NCBI GenBank assembly: GCA_900155495.1 | Contig: FTLJ01001564.1 | Span: forward strand, 1 to 19,623 | Source: Porogramme epimiltina | Taxonomy: Eukaryota > Basidiomycota > Agaricomycetes > Polyporales > Polyporaceae | Reading direction: 5' to 3' | Length of the DNA: 19,623 nucleotides | Shown: piece after piece, positions 1 through 8,529 of the stretch | Layout of the letters: every line of letters starts with the position of its first letter | Numbering within the stretch: position 1 is the first letter of the stretch | The notes under the pieces: generated by a model | What the model was told of the DNA's origin: nothing | Database searches by the model: none | What the model saw: the letters and a program-made list of their open reading frames with translations, nothing else | Made by a program: the position numbers and the translations under genes

Positions 1-1700
1 GTATGGCGGCGGGGGCGGGCGGCGGGGGAGGTATTGAGGGTTGGGGGCTGTGTAGATGCGCAGGGTGCCTTGGGACCGCGTTTGTTGTGCTGCTGACGGC
101 GTCGTTTGGTGTTGATGCGGCTGTATGCTTGTTTCTCGCTGTTTACGATGGGAATTAGCCACCCAAGGGCGGCGCTAACCCCCGCTCCACACGCATGCCG
201 CCTGTCCGAGGTTCGCAAGTTCGAACACGCTGGAACCGCCAGGGTACAGGCAGGCTCCGTCAGCTGGCCGTGCACCAAGTCGCTCGAAGTCGAAGAGCAG
301 CCTTCTTGCATGATCCGTCCGCACACTGCAGCAATGCGACCACAGTCTGACTGGCTGTGCAGACGCATATCTCCCGTAAAGTTACCGCCCGCGTACAAGG
401 TTCGCCCGACCATCAGCTAACGCACAAAAAGCAGTCTACAAGGGAGCTCCCAGTGTCCCCCCACACAGGCACCCCGGGCCGACGTCAACCACCCCGCAGC
501 AGCAGCCGCACAGCGCGCACGACGGTGCAGAATGATGGCGCTGTCCACGACCCTGTGCGCCTCTCGCCCTCCTCGGCACCTGTGGTGCGCAGCGCCGACG
601 AAGACTCGAGTCCGTGCACGCCCTTGTATCACGCACCAACACTCGCCTGTCCGCCGCGCGCGATCTCCGGTGGGAGCCGCGCGCACGACACGCTGCCTGG
701 CGACGGCGACGTCGGGCGCGGCCCTCCGGGGCGCGTCCAGAGGTGTCCCCGTGCCTCCCGTGCTCCCCGTGCCCCCGCGGACAAGGGAGGGGGAGGCCAT
801 CGCGCGGCGGCGCAGCGTGCCGCGCCCCGCGCTGGGGTGCGCGGCGACGTGCCAGGGGACGTCGGGCCGGGCGGGGTCCTGGCACAGCTGGCGGGGCACA
901 TGGTCCCGCGAGCGTGGGCGTGCGTTCGTGCGGCGGGGGTGTCGTTGAGGGCTCTATTCAGCCCGGTGGCGAGTGACCTCGCGCTGGGGGCCCGCGGGGG
1001 CCCGATGGGGCAAAGGCGGGATTTCCGCGCGTGGGGGGTGCCGTAAGGGCTGCGTAGGGGGGTGCTCGGGAGCCGGGTGCGGGGGTGCGGGGGCGCGGGA
1101 AGCGCGGGGTGTGCGGACGTGCGCGCTCGGATGTCCGCTGCGTGTAGACCGGGGGCGACGGGCGGAGGACCCTGGCGACGGGGGGTGCGTGCGGCCGTCG
1201 TCGTGCGCATGATTGTGTCGGACGGTTCGTGCATTGTGAGGAGGAATTTGGGGTATTTTCTTGAGCGTTTGTGGCACTAGCTAGGGAGATGAAGGGTCCT
1301 TGATTGAAGGTGGACGCAGAGGTGGTTGACACTTGGACGACTTGACCATGGATGCTAGGCGTCGATATGGAAAGATGGCGATCTTGGCGGCTGGAAGGCG
1401 TTGTATTAGACTAGTATGTAAGCATTACTAGCCGGAATGGTTATAGCAAGCGTGCAACGGTCTCCGAGAAGCTTGAAGATGGGCGCTGGGCCTTGCAAGG
1501 GTGTGCATTCAGAGGACGGTCACGCGTCCGCACTTTATGCATCCTTCGTGTCCGACGGGTGTTATTTGTGCGTGCTCGCGCGCGGGTAGCCGCGTGGCGG
1601 GCACGGAAGGATAAGACCGAATATTGCGGGGGCGGGACCGGCGAAGCGAGGAAGGGACGGGACTCGGAGGAGAGTGCCAAACATAGTGGAACCGAACTTG
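1..1700. other. GC-rich gene-empty stretch
   Basis: I see no supportable gene here. Several overlapping open frames exist on both strands, but they are dominated by Arg, Ala, Pro and Gly, overlap each other in all frames and show no recognisable motif, as expected for random very GC-rich DNA with few stop codons. From about 1240 to 1450 the sequence becomes less GC-rich without gaining a coding signature. It could be the distal flank of a gene outside the window. Confidence 0.6.
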
Positions 1701-1708
1701 CTATTATG

Positions 1709-1898
1709 TGACGTCATCGACTACTCGGCGTTGCGCGTGGGCGACGTCATGAACATCACGATGAGATTGTTTGCACATCGATTCTTCAATCAGGATAAGA
1801 GCCAATTTGATGACCAATAGGTAGCTTGGGTGAATGTGGTGGTTTGTAAACGAGGCGAGTGATTAGACGATGGCGCGTGCGAATGACATCACGATGAG
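1709..1898. promoter_or_regulatory. Cluster of CRE-like and CCAAT motifs
   Basis: A perfect palindromic CRE/ATF site (TGACGTCA) lies at 1709-1716, a near copy (CGACGTCA) at 1742-1749 and a variant (TGACATCA) at 1884-1891. Two CCAAT boxes sit at 1802-1806 and 1814-1818. The 13-mer ACATCACGATGAG occurs twice, at 1753-1765 and 1886-1898. CRE sites are bound by ATF/CREB bZIP factors and CCAAT by the HAP complex in fungi. The density suggests regulatory DNA, but no gene starts nearby and the first supported start codon is about 1.4 kb downstream. The role is inferred. Confidence 0.35.
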
Positions 1899-1899
1899 C

Positions 1900-2700
1900 G
1901 GATTAGATCGGAGGCCTCTGTAAAATTGACAGACGGATGGGGGTTGGAAGGTTGCCGGACAGGACCGGAGTCAGGGTATTCTTGCTGCTGGCCGGTTCCA
2001 GAGGAAGAGCTCGAGAAGCACCGAGCTCTGTTAGTCACTGTGACGACGTCGACAGGAACAGCTCACTTGCGCTGACAGTGCGGAGATGAAAAAAGAGTGA
2101 GTGTTTGCGAAAGCAAAGGTGACCGCAAGCACTGTCCAGAACGCCCTGGTCAGTTTTGCTGCGTTGGAATCGATGACGCCACAAGGAGTTAGTGTCGATC
2201 GGGTGGCCTGGGTCGAGTTAGCTTCAGAGGGATGGTGTCGAGGAGGGATCGAGGCAAGGAGGCCTAGCGCTAGGCCTAGCCGGCGGGGGGTCTGGGCCGT
2301 GGGTGCCTAACTCTATTTTGGCGGCCGGGATTGGTGGAGGGGGCGCGCAAGGCATCTGCAAAACTGTCTGGCAGTGTCGTCGAACGAGTCGTCAATCTGG
2401 CGCGAGTGGGGTGCCGGGCCTCGTGCCGCATGCTGTGTGATAAGGACAGAATCGGACGACGGGCGGCAGAAGATAGGGCCTTATTCAGCGGAGGGCATCC
2501 GAGACGCGTCGGAACGAGCGAAGCGTGCACTGTTTGAACGAGAACGGAGGGGCAGGACCGCAGAGAAGACGGAGAAGGGGCGGTGGCGGGGGAAGAGGAC
2601 GGAGGAGAGGGAGCATGGCCAGGAAGACAAGACCGCTGGTCACCGGTCGCCACCACACCCTGCCAGTGACCGTGGTGGAGGCGTTCTGGGCCGTCCAACG
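1900..2700. other. Non-coding stretch with purine-rich tract
   Basis: I find no supportable gene. The plus strand is strongly purine-rich at about 2540-2640, the mirror image of the pyrimidine-rich leader that follows on the same strand from about 2760. Open frames across 2276-2977 (minus) and 2374-2865 (plus) overlap each other, lack known motifs and partly lack an ATG start. A divergent transcript running leftwards from about 2.7 kb is possible but not demonstrated. Confidence 0.4.
2260..2277. repeat. Perfect 18-bp palindrome
   Basis: The sequence AGGCCTAGCGCTAGGCCT reads identically on both strands, with its centre between 2268 and 2269. It could be a dimeric protein-binding site or a small cruciform. 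Nothing around it identifies a binding factor. Confidence 0.7.
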
Positions 2701-2765
2701 CGGCGGTGGTCCCAATTGATGGTGTCCAAAACGAATGCAGGCAAGCGTCTCCGCCCACGTGCGCT

Positions 2766-2801
2766 AACCCTAAGCGCCGCAACCCAATCCCCACTTTATT
2801 T
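2766..2801 (+). promoter_or_regulatory. Putative core promoter of the PP1 regulatory gene
   Basis: Three elements lie in 36 bases: a telobox-like AACCCTAA at 2766-2773, a CCAAT box at 2784-2788 and a weak TATA-like TTTATTT at 2795-2801. The plus strand then turns pyrimidine-rich, as is usual around fungal transcription starts. This places a likely start near 2820-2840 and leaves a leader of roughly 500 nt. The elements are seen; their function is inferred. Confidence 0.45.
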
Positions 2802-3027
2802 GGCCCCTCCATCTCTTCCCTCGACACCCACGTCCCCGCTCTCTCCCAGGTCGTCGTGTCCATAGAGGTCTCCTCCACGCCCAAGTGCGTGTCGTCTCTA
2901 GAGGTCTGTTCTGCCTTTCCGTTCCCCGCTATTTCTGTGCTTACCGCCCTCGTCGTGCAGGATCTCCCGTCTCGCATTTCGTCTCAGGCTAGGTCAGACG
3001 GTGCCCAAGCATCTTAGACGGTTTCTG

Positions 3028-3092
3028 GTAAGTCGCTCTGATTTTCCGTCACGTAACGCGCTTGTGGCTGACTTCTGGACTCCCCACCGCAG
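3028..3092 (+). other. Probable 5'-UTR intron of the PP1 regulatory gene
   Basis: A 65-nt segment begins with a strong donor (GTAAGT), has a CTGAC branch point about 20 nt before its end and closes with an ACCGCAG acceptor. It lies in the pyrimidine-rich leader. It removes the in-frame ATG at 3062, which would otherwise extend the protein N-terminally by 94 residues, so it supports the start codon at 3344. A second possible leader intron runs from 2885 (GTGCGT) to 2960 (GTGCAG), and a third, weaker one from 3262 to 3320. Confidence 0.6.
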
Positions 3093-3343
3093 TTAGGTCT
3101 CAGTCGTACCCCTCCCCCGCTCCCCGGCTCCATTTGTTCGCGTTCCGCGATACGCTTATTCCTATAATTATCCTTTTCTCTCCCCCACAACTCCCCCACC
3201 CCCCAACGCCTTCAAACCGCCGGGTTAGCGTAGCTCCCCAACCAACGACGTCACATAGAAGGTCAGTCCAACCCCTCCCGCTGCAGTCAGCCTCTCCCGT
3301 CAGCCGCTCATTCGCTTGCAGACCCCCACAGAATTTGATCCTC

Positions 3344-5731
3344 ATGAGTACGGTTGTGAACCTCCAAACACGCACCACCCGTATGGACTACTCCTACTCG
3401 CGGGACACCAACTATGCGGGCGCGCCCCTGCCCCGCATCCCGCGCAGGCCTTCCTCCGTTCGCCGGTCCGTCATCATGGCCACCGGTTCGACCAGCACAC
3501 CCTCGTCTCCGCCTGCGACCATCTCGCGTGTCGTATCAGCGGAACCCGTCGCACCGCCGGCAGTGTTGATCGTCCACCCTCCGACGCCCCCGCGGCTCAA
3601 CGGCGCCTCGCCCACCCCTGACGATGCATCGAGCTCTTCCAGTGGCTCGGAGGACAACTATGTCAGGATGAGCACTCGCACGAAGCGCGTCCGCACGCCC
3701 AAGATGCAGCCCTTGCGCTCGCCCGCCGACTCCACGCCCACGCCCGCCGTGCTGCACCTCAAGTCGCAAGGAGGGAAGGGAGTGGAGTTCCCAGTGTCGG
3801 CAGAGGAGGCTTCCAGTAATGATACCCCGCGTGCGTCGACGTCTACTTCTGCCAACCGGCACGGTCTTCGTATAGACCTCGACGCTCTCAAGTCTCCCTC
3901 GGCGACGCCGATGGCAGCAGCTCGTGCAGAGGGGACGCGCATCGTCTCCACGCCACAGCCGCGCCCTCTGAAGTCCTCGCTCAAGTCCCGCCGCCCCGCC
4001 GTCCGCGGCGACCTGTCCGTCGTGACCGGCCTCGTGCCCTCGAAGAGCGAGCCTGCGACGCCCACGGCGGGCAAGTCTGTGCACTTCGACGCACAGCTTG
4101 AGCGCGTCAAGCTATTCCTCGCCGAGCAGAAGCCGCTCGCGATCTCGCGCGAGGGCTCCCCGACGGACGACACGAGCGGGACCGAGAGCGACTTCCCTAC
4201 CGCGATCTACGGGTCGACGAAGGACGAGGAGGCGCTGACGATGCGTCTCACGAACATGCCGGCAGCGCCCCGGCCGGACGCCGACGTCGCCCTAGAAGAC
4301 CTGTCCCTTGCGGCCGACGGCCTTTCGCTCATCGGCCGTGTCCGCGTGCGCAACATCGCCTTCGAGAAGTGGGTCGCGGTCCGCTTCACGTTCGACCGCT
4401 GGCAGACGACGAGCGAGGTCACCGCGCGGTACCTCGACTCGCTCGCGGGCGGCGAGTTCGACCGCTTCACCTTCACGATCCGCCTCAACGACACGCTCGT
4501 GCGCATCGAGGACAAGACGCTCTTCTTCGCCGTCCGCTACAACACCGTCGGGCACGAGATCTGGGACAACAACGGCGACAAGAACTACGCGGCCGCGTTC
4601 GCGCGCGGCGGCGCCCGCCCGTCCACGCCCGCGTCCCTGTCCGCGTCCCCGCTCCCGTCCCCGCTCCCGCGCGCCTCGTCGGACCCCTCCCTCGCGTCGC
4701 TCCGGAGCAAGCTCGAGCGCGTCGCGCGCGGCGCGGGCACCGTCGGCGAGTACATGACCGCCGCGGGGGGCCGGCGCGCGACGACGGCCGCGACGGCGCC
4801 GTTCACGCTCGGCGCGAAGACGTCGCTCTCCGCGCGCTACGACTTTGCCGCGTCGCTCAAGAGCCCGTGGCCGCCGCGCCGCGGCACGCCGCCGCCCACG
4901 CCCACGCGCCTCGCCCCCTCCCACACGCACGCGCGCACCGCGACGTACCCGAGCGCGCTGACGCGGGGGTCGCCGCGCGTCGCGGACCCGGAGAGCCCGC
5001 TGGAGGGCGCGGCGGCGCGCGCGCCGTTTGCGGACCTGGAGCGGCTCGAGGACACGCCCGTGCCGGCGCTGAGCCGGCGGCGGAACCACCAGCGCGGGTA
5101 CTGCGACGCGGGGCTTGGCTTTGGGCGCGCGTCGGGCGTGCGGATGACGCCGCCGTCGACGCCGGTGCGCGCGACTGCGCGGTTGGGGATGGCGGGGATG
5201 GGCGGGATGGCTGGCATTGGGGGGATGGGGGTGGTGGAGCGCGGGGGGAGCGCGGAGAGCACGCCGAGCGCGTCGTCGAACTCGAACTCGGAGGAGTCGT
5301 CGGCGTCGCCGAGCCCGACGGAGGACGTCGTGTTTGGGTTTGGGGGGATCCGGAGCCCGGAGGGGGAGAGCTACAGCTCGTTCGTGAACAAGTGCGTCTT
5401 GGCTCCGTCTTTTTCTCCCGCGTGTGTGTTGTGTTTTGCTGACGGGTTGGTTTCGGGCAGGTACTGCTACTTCACGGGCTCGCTCGACGCGCCCGAGGAC
5501 GTGATCCCGCGGTCGCACTCGGCGTCGAGCGTGGAGGAGTTCCTGTCGGGCTCGCCGAGCCTGAGCTACATGCTCGCGCCGGGCGACGCGCCCGCGCGCT
5601 CGCCGAGCTTCGACGACGTCGTGGGCATCGGCAGCGGGAGCGGGAGCGGCTCGGCGACGCCGACGCCGACGTCGGCGGCGTTTGACGCCGCGGCGGGCCT
5701 CGAGCGCGCGTCGACGCTCGTCGCGCACTAG
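3344..5731 (+). CDS. Glycogen-targeting PP1 regulatory subunit (CBM21 protein)
   Basis: Coding exons are 3344-5391 and 5461-5731, giving 772 residues. Family members bring the PP1 catalytic subunit (Glc7 in yeast) to glycogen, where it dephosphorylates glycogen synthase and phosphorylase. The PP1-docking RVxF-type motif KSVHFD is at residues 244-249. A CBM21 glycogen-binding domain spans about 320-425, with the conserved FTFDRW stretch after W343 and WDNN at 407-410. The rest is Ser/Pro/Thr-rich and probably disordered, with a Gly/Met-rich run near 620-635 and a Gly/Ser run near the C-terminus. The start at 3344 was chosen because the upstream in-frame ATG (3062) lies in a probable leader intron; its -3 base is C, so the next Met (residue 14) is an alternative. 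The domain pair matches yeast GAC1, PIG2 and GIP2; I cannot say which is closest. The 69-nt intron is in frame and stop-free, so an unspliced reading also stays open. Confidence 0.9.
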   Translation: MSTVVNLQTRTTRMDYSYSRDTNYAGAPLPRIPRRPSSVRRSVIMATGSTSTPSSPPATISRVVSAEPVAPPAVLIVHPPTPPRLNGASPTPDDASSSSSGSEDNYVRMSTRTKRVRTPKMQPLRSPADSTPTPAVLHLKSQGGKGVEFPVSAEEASSNDTPRASTSTSANRHGLRIDLDALKSPSATPMAAARAEGTRIVSTPQPRPLKSSLKSRRPAVRGDLSVVTGLVPSKSEPATPTAGKSVHFDAQLERVKLFLAEQKPLAISREGSPTDDTSGTESDFPTAIYGSTKDEEALTMRLTNMPAAPRPDADVALEDLSLAADGLSLIGRVRVRNIAFEKWVAVRFTFDRWQTTSEVTARYLDSLAGGEFDRFTFTIRLNDTLVRIEDKTLFFAVRYNTVGHEIWDNNGDKNYAAAFARGGARPSTPASLSASPLPSPLPRASSDPSLASLRSKLERVARGAGTVGEYMTAAGGRRATTAATAPFTLGAKTSLSARYDFAASLKSPWPPRRGTPPPTPTRLAPSHTHARTATYPSALTRGSPRVADPESPLEGAAARAPFADLERLEDTPVPALSRRRNHQRGYCDAGLGFGRASGVRMTPPSTPVRATARLGMAGMGGMAGIGGMGVVERGGSAESTPSASSNSNSEESSASPSPTEDVVFGFGGIRSPEGESYSSFVNKCVLAPSFSPACVLCFADGLVSGRYCYFTGSLDAPEDVIPRSHSASSVEEFLSGSPSLSYMLAPGDAPARSPSFDDVVGIGSGSGSGSATPTPTSAAFDAAAGLERASTLVAH
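5392..5460 (+). other. In-frame 69-nt intron in the CBM21 gene
   Basis: The donor is GTGCGT, the branch point is CTGAC near 5440 and the acceptor is GGGCAG. Length is a multiple of three with no stop codon. Splicing joins residues SFVNK to YCYFTGS. Retention would insert 23 hydrophobic, cysteine-containing residues unlike the flanking sequence, so I treat it as an intron. Confidence 0.85.
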
Positions 5732-6742
5732 AGATGCTCCCGCCGCTGCTGTGTTCCCGCTCCTCCTGGCTCCCTTTGCATCGCCGCGTCCCTCCGTGGC
5801 ATAGATCCCCCCCCCTCCGAAAAGCACCCTACTCCCGCGGACGCTCCCTCATGCCTCGCCTAATCACGGACCGCTCCTGTGCATATCCCCATCCCTGTCC
5901 ATATCTCCATCCCCATCCTGCCTCCCCCTCCCGCTCGCACTGCACATACACAGACACAGATTTAACTTTATAGGCTCGGTCTTCCGGCCACACGCACACG
6001 TCTTCTGTTGTTTCCCTGTCTTTTCTCTCCCTTCATCGACTGCCACGACGAGACGCCTTGGTTTACGCGTCTCCTTCATCTCCTTGTTTCTTCCCATTTT
6101 GGATCAATTCTCTGGCACATATGTACGTCTCGGATCTCGGTTTCCCCCTCACACGCACCCACACGCTCGCGCGCGGCGCATCTCCCTCGCGCGGATCTCT
6201 CTCTGTTACTGTCGGGCGCCAGGCTTCGATGTGTACATGTATACTAGTATGTGTCTCCCCTGTCCCACTTCCTCTTCCCCTTAGGTCCCAGTTTTTTCCT
6301 TCCCCCTTCCCCCATTTACCCCCACACCCGGTCTCCATTCCGTGCCGCTCCCCATCTTGTGTGGCGTGGATACACGCTCTCCCCGTTCCCACTATTATGG
6401 ATTGTTCAACTTGGATATGTATGGCCTCGCCGCCGCCACCGCCACCACCACTACAGTTGCCTCTGCGGTAGACATCACATGCAATCGTTCGTATACGCGT
6501 AGAACGTTCCAGGGAGGGACCTGGTGTCTGGCCAGCATATATACACATCTCTTTACGACGGATACGGTCACGAGCTTCCATAATGACGATTTCGGTTTTC
6601 TCATAGAACGACGCTGCGCGTGTGCGCGGGCGCGGTGGCGTGATGTGCAGGCGATGAGGCGAGAGTGGCGAGAATGTTACGCAGACGACCCTGGGGATCG
6701 CGAATTCGAGCTCGAATCTCTGGAGAAAGGCGGATGGGAGGT
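5732..6742. other. 3' flank and intergenic stretch
   Basis: This follows the stop codon of the CBM21 gene and has a pyrimidine-rich, C/T-repetitive plus strand. A T/A-rich stretch near 5958-5972 could be a cleavage and polyadenylation region. A TATATA run lies at about 6537-6543, and a perfect 14-bp palindrome (ATTCGAGCTCGAAT) at 6704-6717. Open frames here (for example 6342-7097) show no recognisable domain and run into the COX17 promoter. I see no gene. Confidence 0.5.
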
Positions 6743-6757
6743 CCCTAACCCTAACCC
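6743..6757. promoter_or_regulatory. Telomere-like motif (telobox) upstream of COX17
   Basis: CCCTAACCCTAACCC is two and a half units of the TTAGGG-type telomere repeat used by most filamentous fungi and basidiomycetes. It lies about 345 bp before the COX17 start codon. Interstitial copies of this size in fungal promoters are often sites for Myb-type telobox factors (Tbf1/Teb1 class), so a regulatory role fits better than a telomere relic. A shorter telobox is found before the CBM21 gene at 2766-2773. Confidence 0.5.
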
Positions 6758-6889
6758 GGGAGGGAGCAGGTGCTCGGATTTGGTTTTGTGGTTTTGTGCA
6801 CGTCATGGCGTGCGCCGTGCAAACGCCCGAGGCCGAGGCGCGTGCGGTCAGCAGCCCGAGGCCCGTCGGGCGCGGTCGGTTGGCTGCTG

Positions 6890-7100
6890 CGTCTCTCTCG
6901 CTCTCTCTCGCTCACCTTCCTCCGCTCGGCATTGTCACGTCCGCCTCCCTCCCACCTTGCTCGGACGGAGTTCGCCCCTCTTCTTGCTCGTTCTCCGGCG
7001 CCCCGACTCGCTCCGTCCTACCCTGCTCTTCTCCGCTTTGCTCTGCGCTACCCTGTTCTCTTCCTCCGACGAGGCCCGCTTGTGCAAAAACCTCTAAAAC
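6890..7100 (+). promoter_or_regulatory. Pyrimidine-rich proximal promoter/leader of COX17
   Basis: The plus strand is a dense C/T tract, with CTCT runs at about 6893-6915 and TTCTCC/CTTCTTGC-type stretches to about 7060. It then becomes A-rich immediately before the ATG (CTAAAACATG, A at -3). This resembles the leader organisation seen upstream of the CBM21 gene. No TATA box is evident. Confidence 0.45.
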
Positions 7101-7646
7101 ATGTTCGCGTCGGTGCGTCCCGAGCTCAGTCCACCGGTGCGGTACGATGCGGCGTGCTCACCGGCCGAACGTCCGTGCTTCCTTGCGTGCGTGCATGCAT
7201 ATGCGCGGACACACAGATCAGCTCGTGGTGGGGCGGCTCGTCTGCGCCCGAGCAGCAGAAGCCGTTTGACCCGACGGACCCGAAGCAGAACCCGCTGAAC
7301 CCCAAGGGGCTGAAGCCGTGCGTGTCCCCTCCGCTTTCAGCCCCTTCTCCGCTTTCCACCTATCTCTCCCCTCCGTACGCCCGTCCTTCGCCCCCCTTCT
7401 TCCTCCCCCGCCCCCTTCCTCCCCTCCCCTCTTCAATCAATTCATTCCGGCCCTGGTCCGAAGGTGTGGGCGGAGCGCTGACCGACGAGGCGGCGCACGG
7501 ACAGGTGCTGCGCATGCCCCGAGACGAAGGCCGCGCGGGACGACTGCTTCCTCAAGACGGACGGCGCGGACGCGCCCGAGGAGAAGTGCCGCGAGCTTGT
7601 GCAGCGGCACATCGCGTGCATGCGCGGGTACGGGTTCAAGGTCTGA
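7101..7646 (+). CDS. COX17: COX17 cytochrome c oxidase copper chaperone
   Basis: Exons 7101-7112, 7217-7317 and 7505-7646 give 84 residues. Cox17 carries Cu(I) in the mitochondrial intermembrane space and hands it to Sco1 and Cox11 for assembly of cytochrome oxidase. The second splice (donor GTGCGT, acceptor GACAG) restores KPCCACPETK. The copper-binding C39-C40 pair and both CX9C helices are complete: C42 to C52 and C66 to C76, as needed for Mia40-driven oxidative folding. There is no cleavable presequence, as usual. The ending GYGFKV matches the family's GFKI/GFNV-type end. The first exon codes only MFAS; it was chosen because no in-frame ATG lies close upstream of exon 2, and the donor GTGCGT, CTCAC branch point and ACACAG acceptor fit. 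The acidic and proline-rich segment at residues 14-36 is typical of the variable N-terminus. The exon 1 assignment is less certain than the rest. Confidence 0.94.
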
Positions 7647-7794
7647 ACTCTGAAGCTCTCAAGATCTGAAGCTTGGGATCTGCCCGCCACCCACCGAGGG
7701 CGCAGGCCTCGGTTTGAGATGTCGAGGATAGAGACGTCAAGGATAGAGGGGGTAGGGTGAGGGGCGGGGCTAGATGGGCGAGGGTGTTCGGCCC

Positions 7795-7835
7795 TGGTTG
7801 TATCTTAGTTAATGTATAATTCTGCGCATACTACT
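7795..7835 (+). terminator. Possible polyadenylation region of COX17
   Basis: About 150-190 nt after the stop codon, a T/A-rich stretch (GTTAATGTATAATTC, around 7808-7822) stands out in otherwise GC-rich sequence. Fungal cleavage sites are usually set by such A/T-rich efficiency and positioning elements. This rests on composition only. Confidence 0.35.
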
Positions 7836-7894
7836 CTCTGCCTCTGGCGTGCTTCCCCCGCGAGCCTCCGGCGTCCTCCGGTGCTCTTGGCATC

Positions 7895-8520
7895 CTACCG
7901 CGAAAGGCCGGAGGTAAGAGCATACATGACAGGGGAACACATGGTGTTCCTCTCCTCTGAAGAGCCCCCGTGGCCATAATGCGGGACTATGGACGGGGTG
8001 GTTTGCGTGATCTGAGTTCCTAATGGGCTTGCGAAGAGCGAAGACCTAGACGGGTGACCACAGGCGAGAGCGTAATAGCGCGTGCCGAGAGCGTGCCGAG
8101 AGAAGTAGGATGATGGAGCCTCGCCCAATTCAGCCGTCCGATTTTCGACGAGGCCATGGCGGACCTCTTGGACCCGATCCACGACCTCTGTGCATCCTCG
8201 GCCTCGGTTCTGTATCTCCACCCCTCACGGTTTCTCAAGACTTCTGCAAGTGTGTCGAAGTGAACTCTTCGAGCGGGCTTGCCCGAAAAGGCAATTTCAT
8301 ACCGCTCGGGAGCCGTTCTGTAGACGTCGTCGACATCGATCCTGAGCACACCGGTGGGCCGCTCGTTCACTTGGTGAGTTACTTCTGTGAAGATGTTTCG
8401 ACGCCATACCCCACTCTAGCTCACTGTGCAAGACGTCTAGGTGTTCTACTGCTTCCCAGGCCGGGGGCCTCCCGCCTCCCAGGTGACCGAATGGCGTGCA
8501 GCCTCGCGTCCACCGTGGGT
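7895..8520 (-). pseudogene. Possible decayed or frameshifted gene, function unknown
   Basis: On the minus strand three neighbouring segments read like ordinary protein but lie in different frames. Reading from high to low coordinates, the first (about 8520-8420) includes EAVEHLDVLHSELEWG. The second (about 8410-8240) includes VLRIDVDDVYRTAPERY and VHFDTLAEVLRNREG. The third (about 8245-7895) includes EVVDRVQEVRHGLVENR. Both frame changes fall at runs of four G residues on the minus strand, near 8409 and 8240. I do not recognise the family. No convincing introns explain the changes, so this could be a pseudogene, a gene with homopolymer sequencing errors, or chance. The opposite strand is also open over part of it (8110-8895), which weakens the case. 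Confidence 0.25.
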
Positions 8521-8529
8521 ATCATATCG

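Noticed and set aside
180..240. Possible tRNA (GTTCGAAC resembling a T-loop)
   Set aside because: No matching T-stem, anticodon stem or acceptor stem could be formed around it.
3062..3343. N-terminal extension of the CBM21 protein from the ATG at 3062
   Set aside because: The ATG lies in a well-formed 65-nt leader intron and the 94 extra residues look like translated C/T-rich leader.
4369..5442. 357-residue plus-strand open frame
   Set aside because: It is a shadow in another frame of the CBM21 gene, with repetitive Arg/Ala composition.
4292..5827. 511-residue minus-strand open frame
   Set aside because: It is the complement of the CBM21 coding region, Arg/Ala/Val-dominated, with no motif. 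The plus strand has a clear domain structure.
6743..6757. True telomere or chromosome end
   Set aside because: There are only two and a half repeat units between two normal genes. A telobox-type regulatory site is more likely.
6342..7097. 251-residue open frame upstream of COX17
   Set aside because: It has no recognisable motif, starts in the 3' flank of the CBM21 gene, includes a telobox and runs through the COX17 promoter tract.
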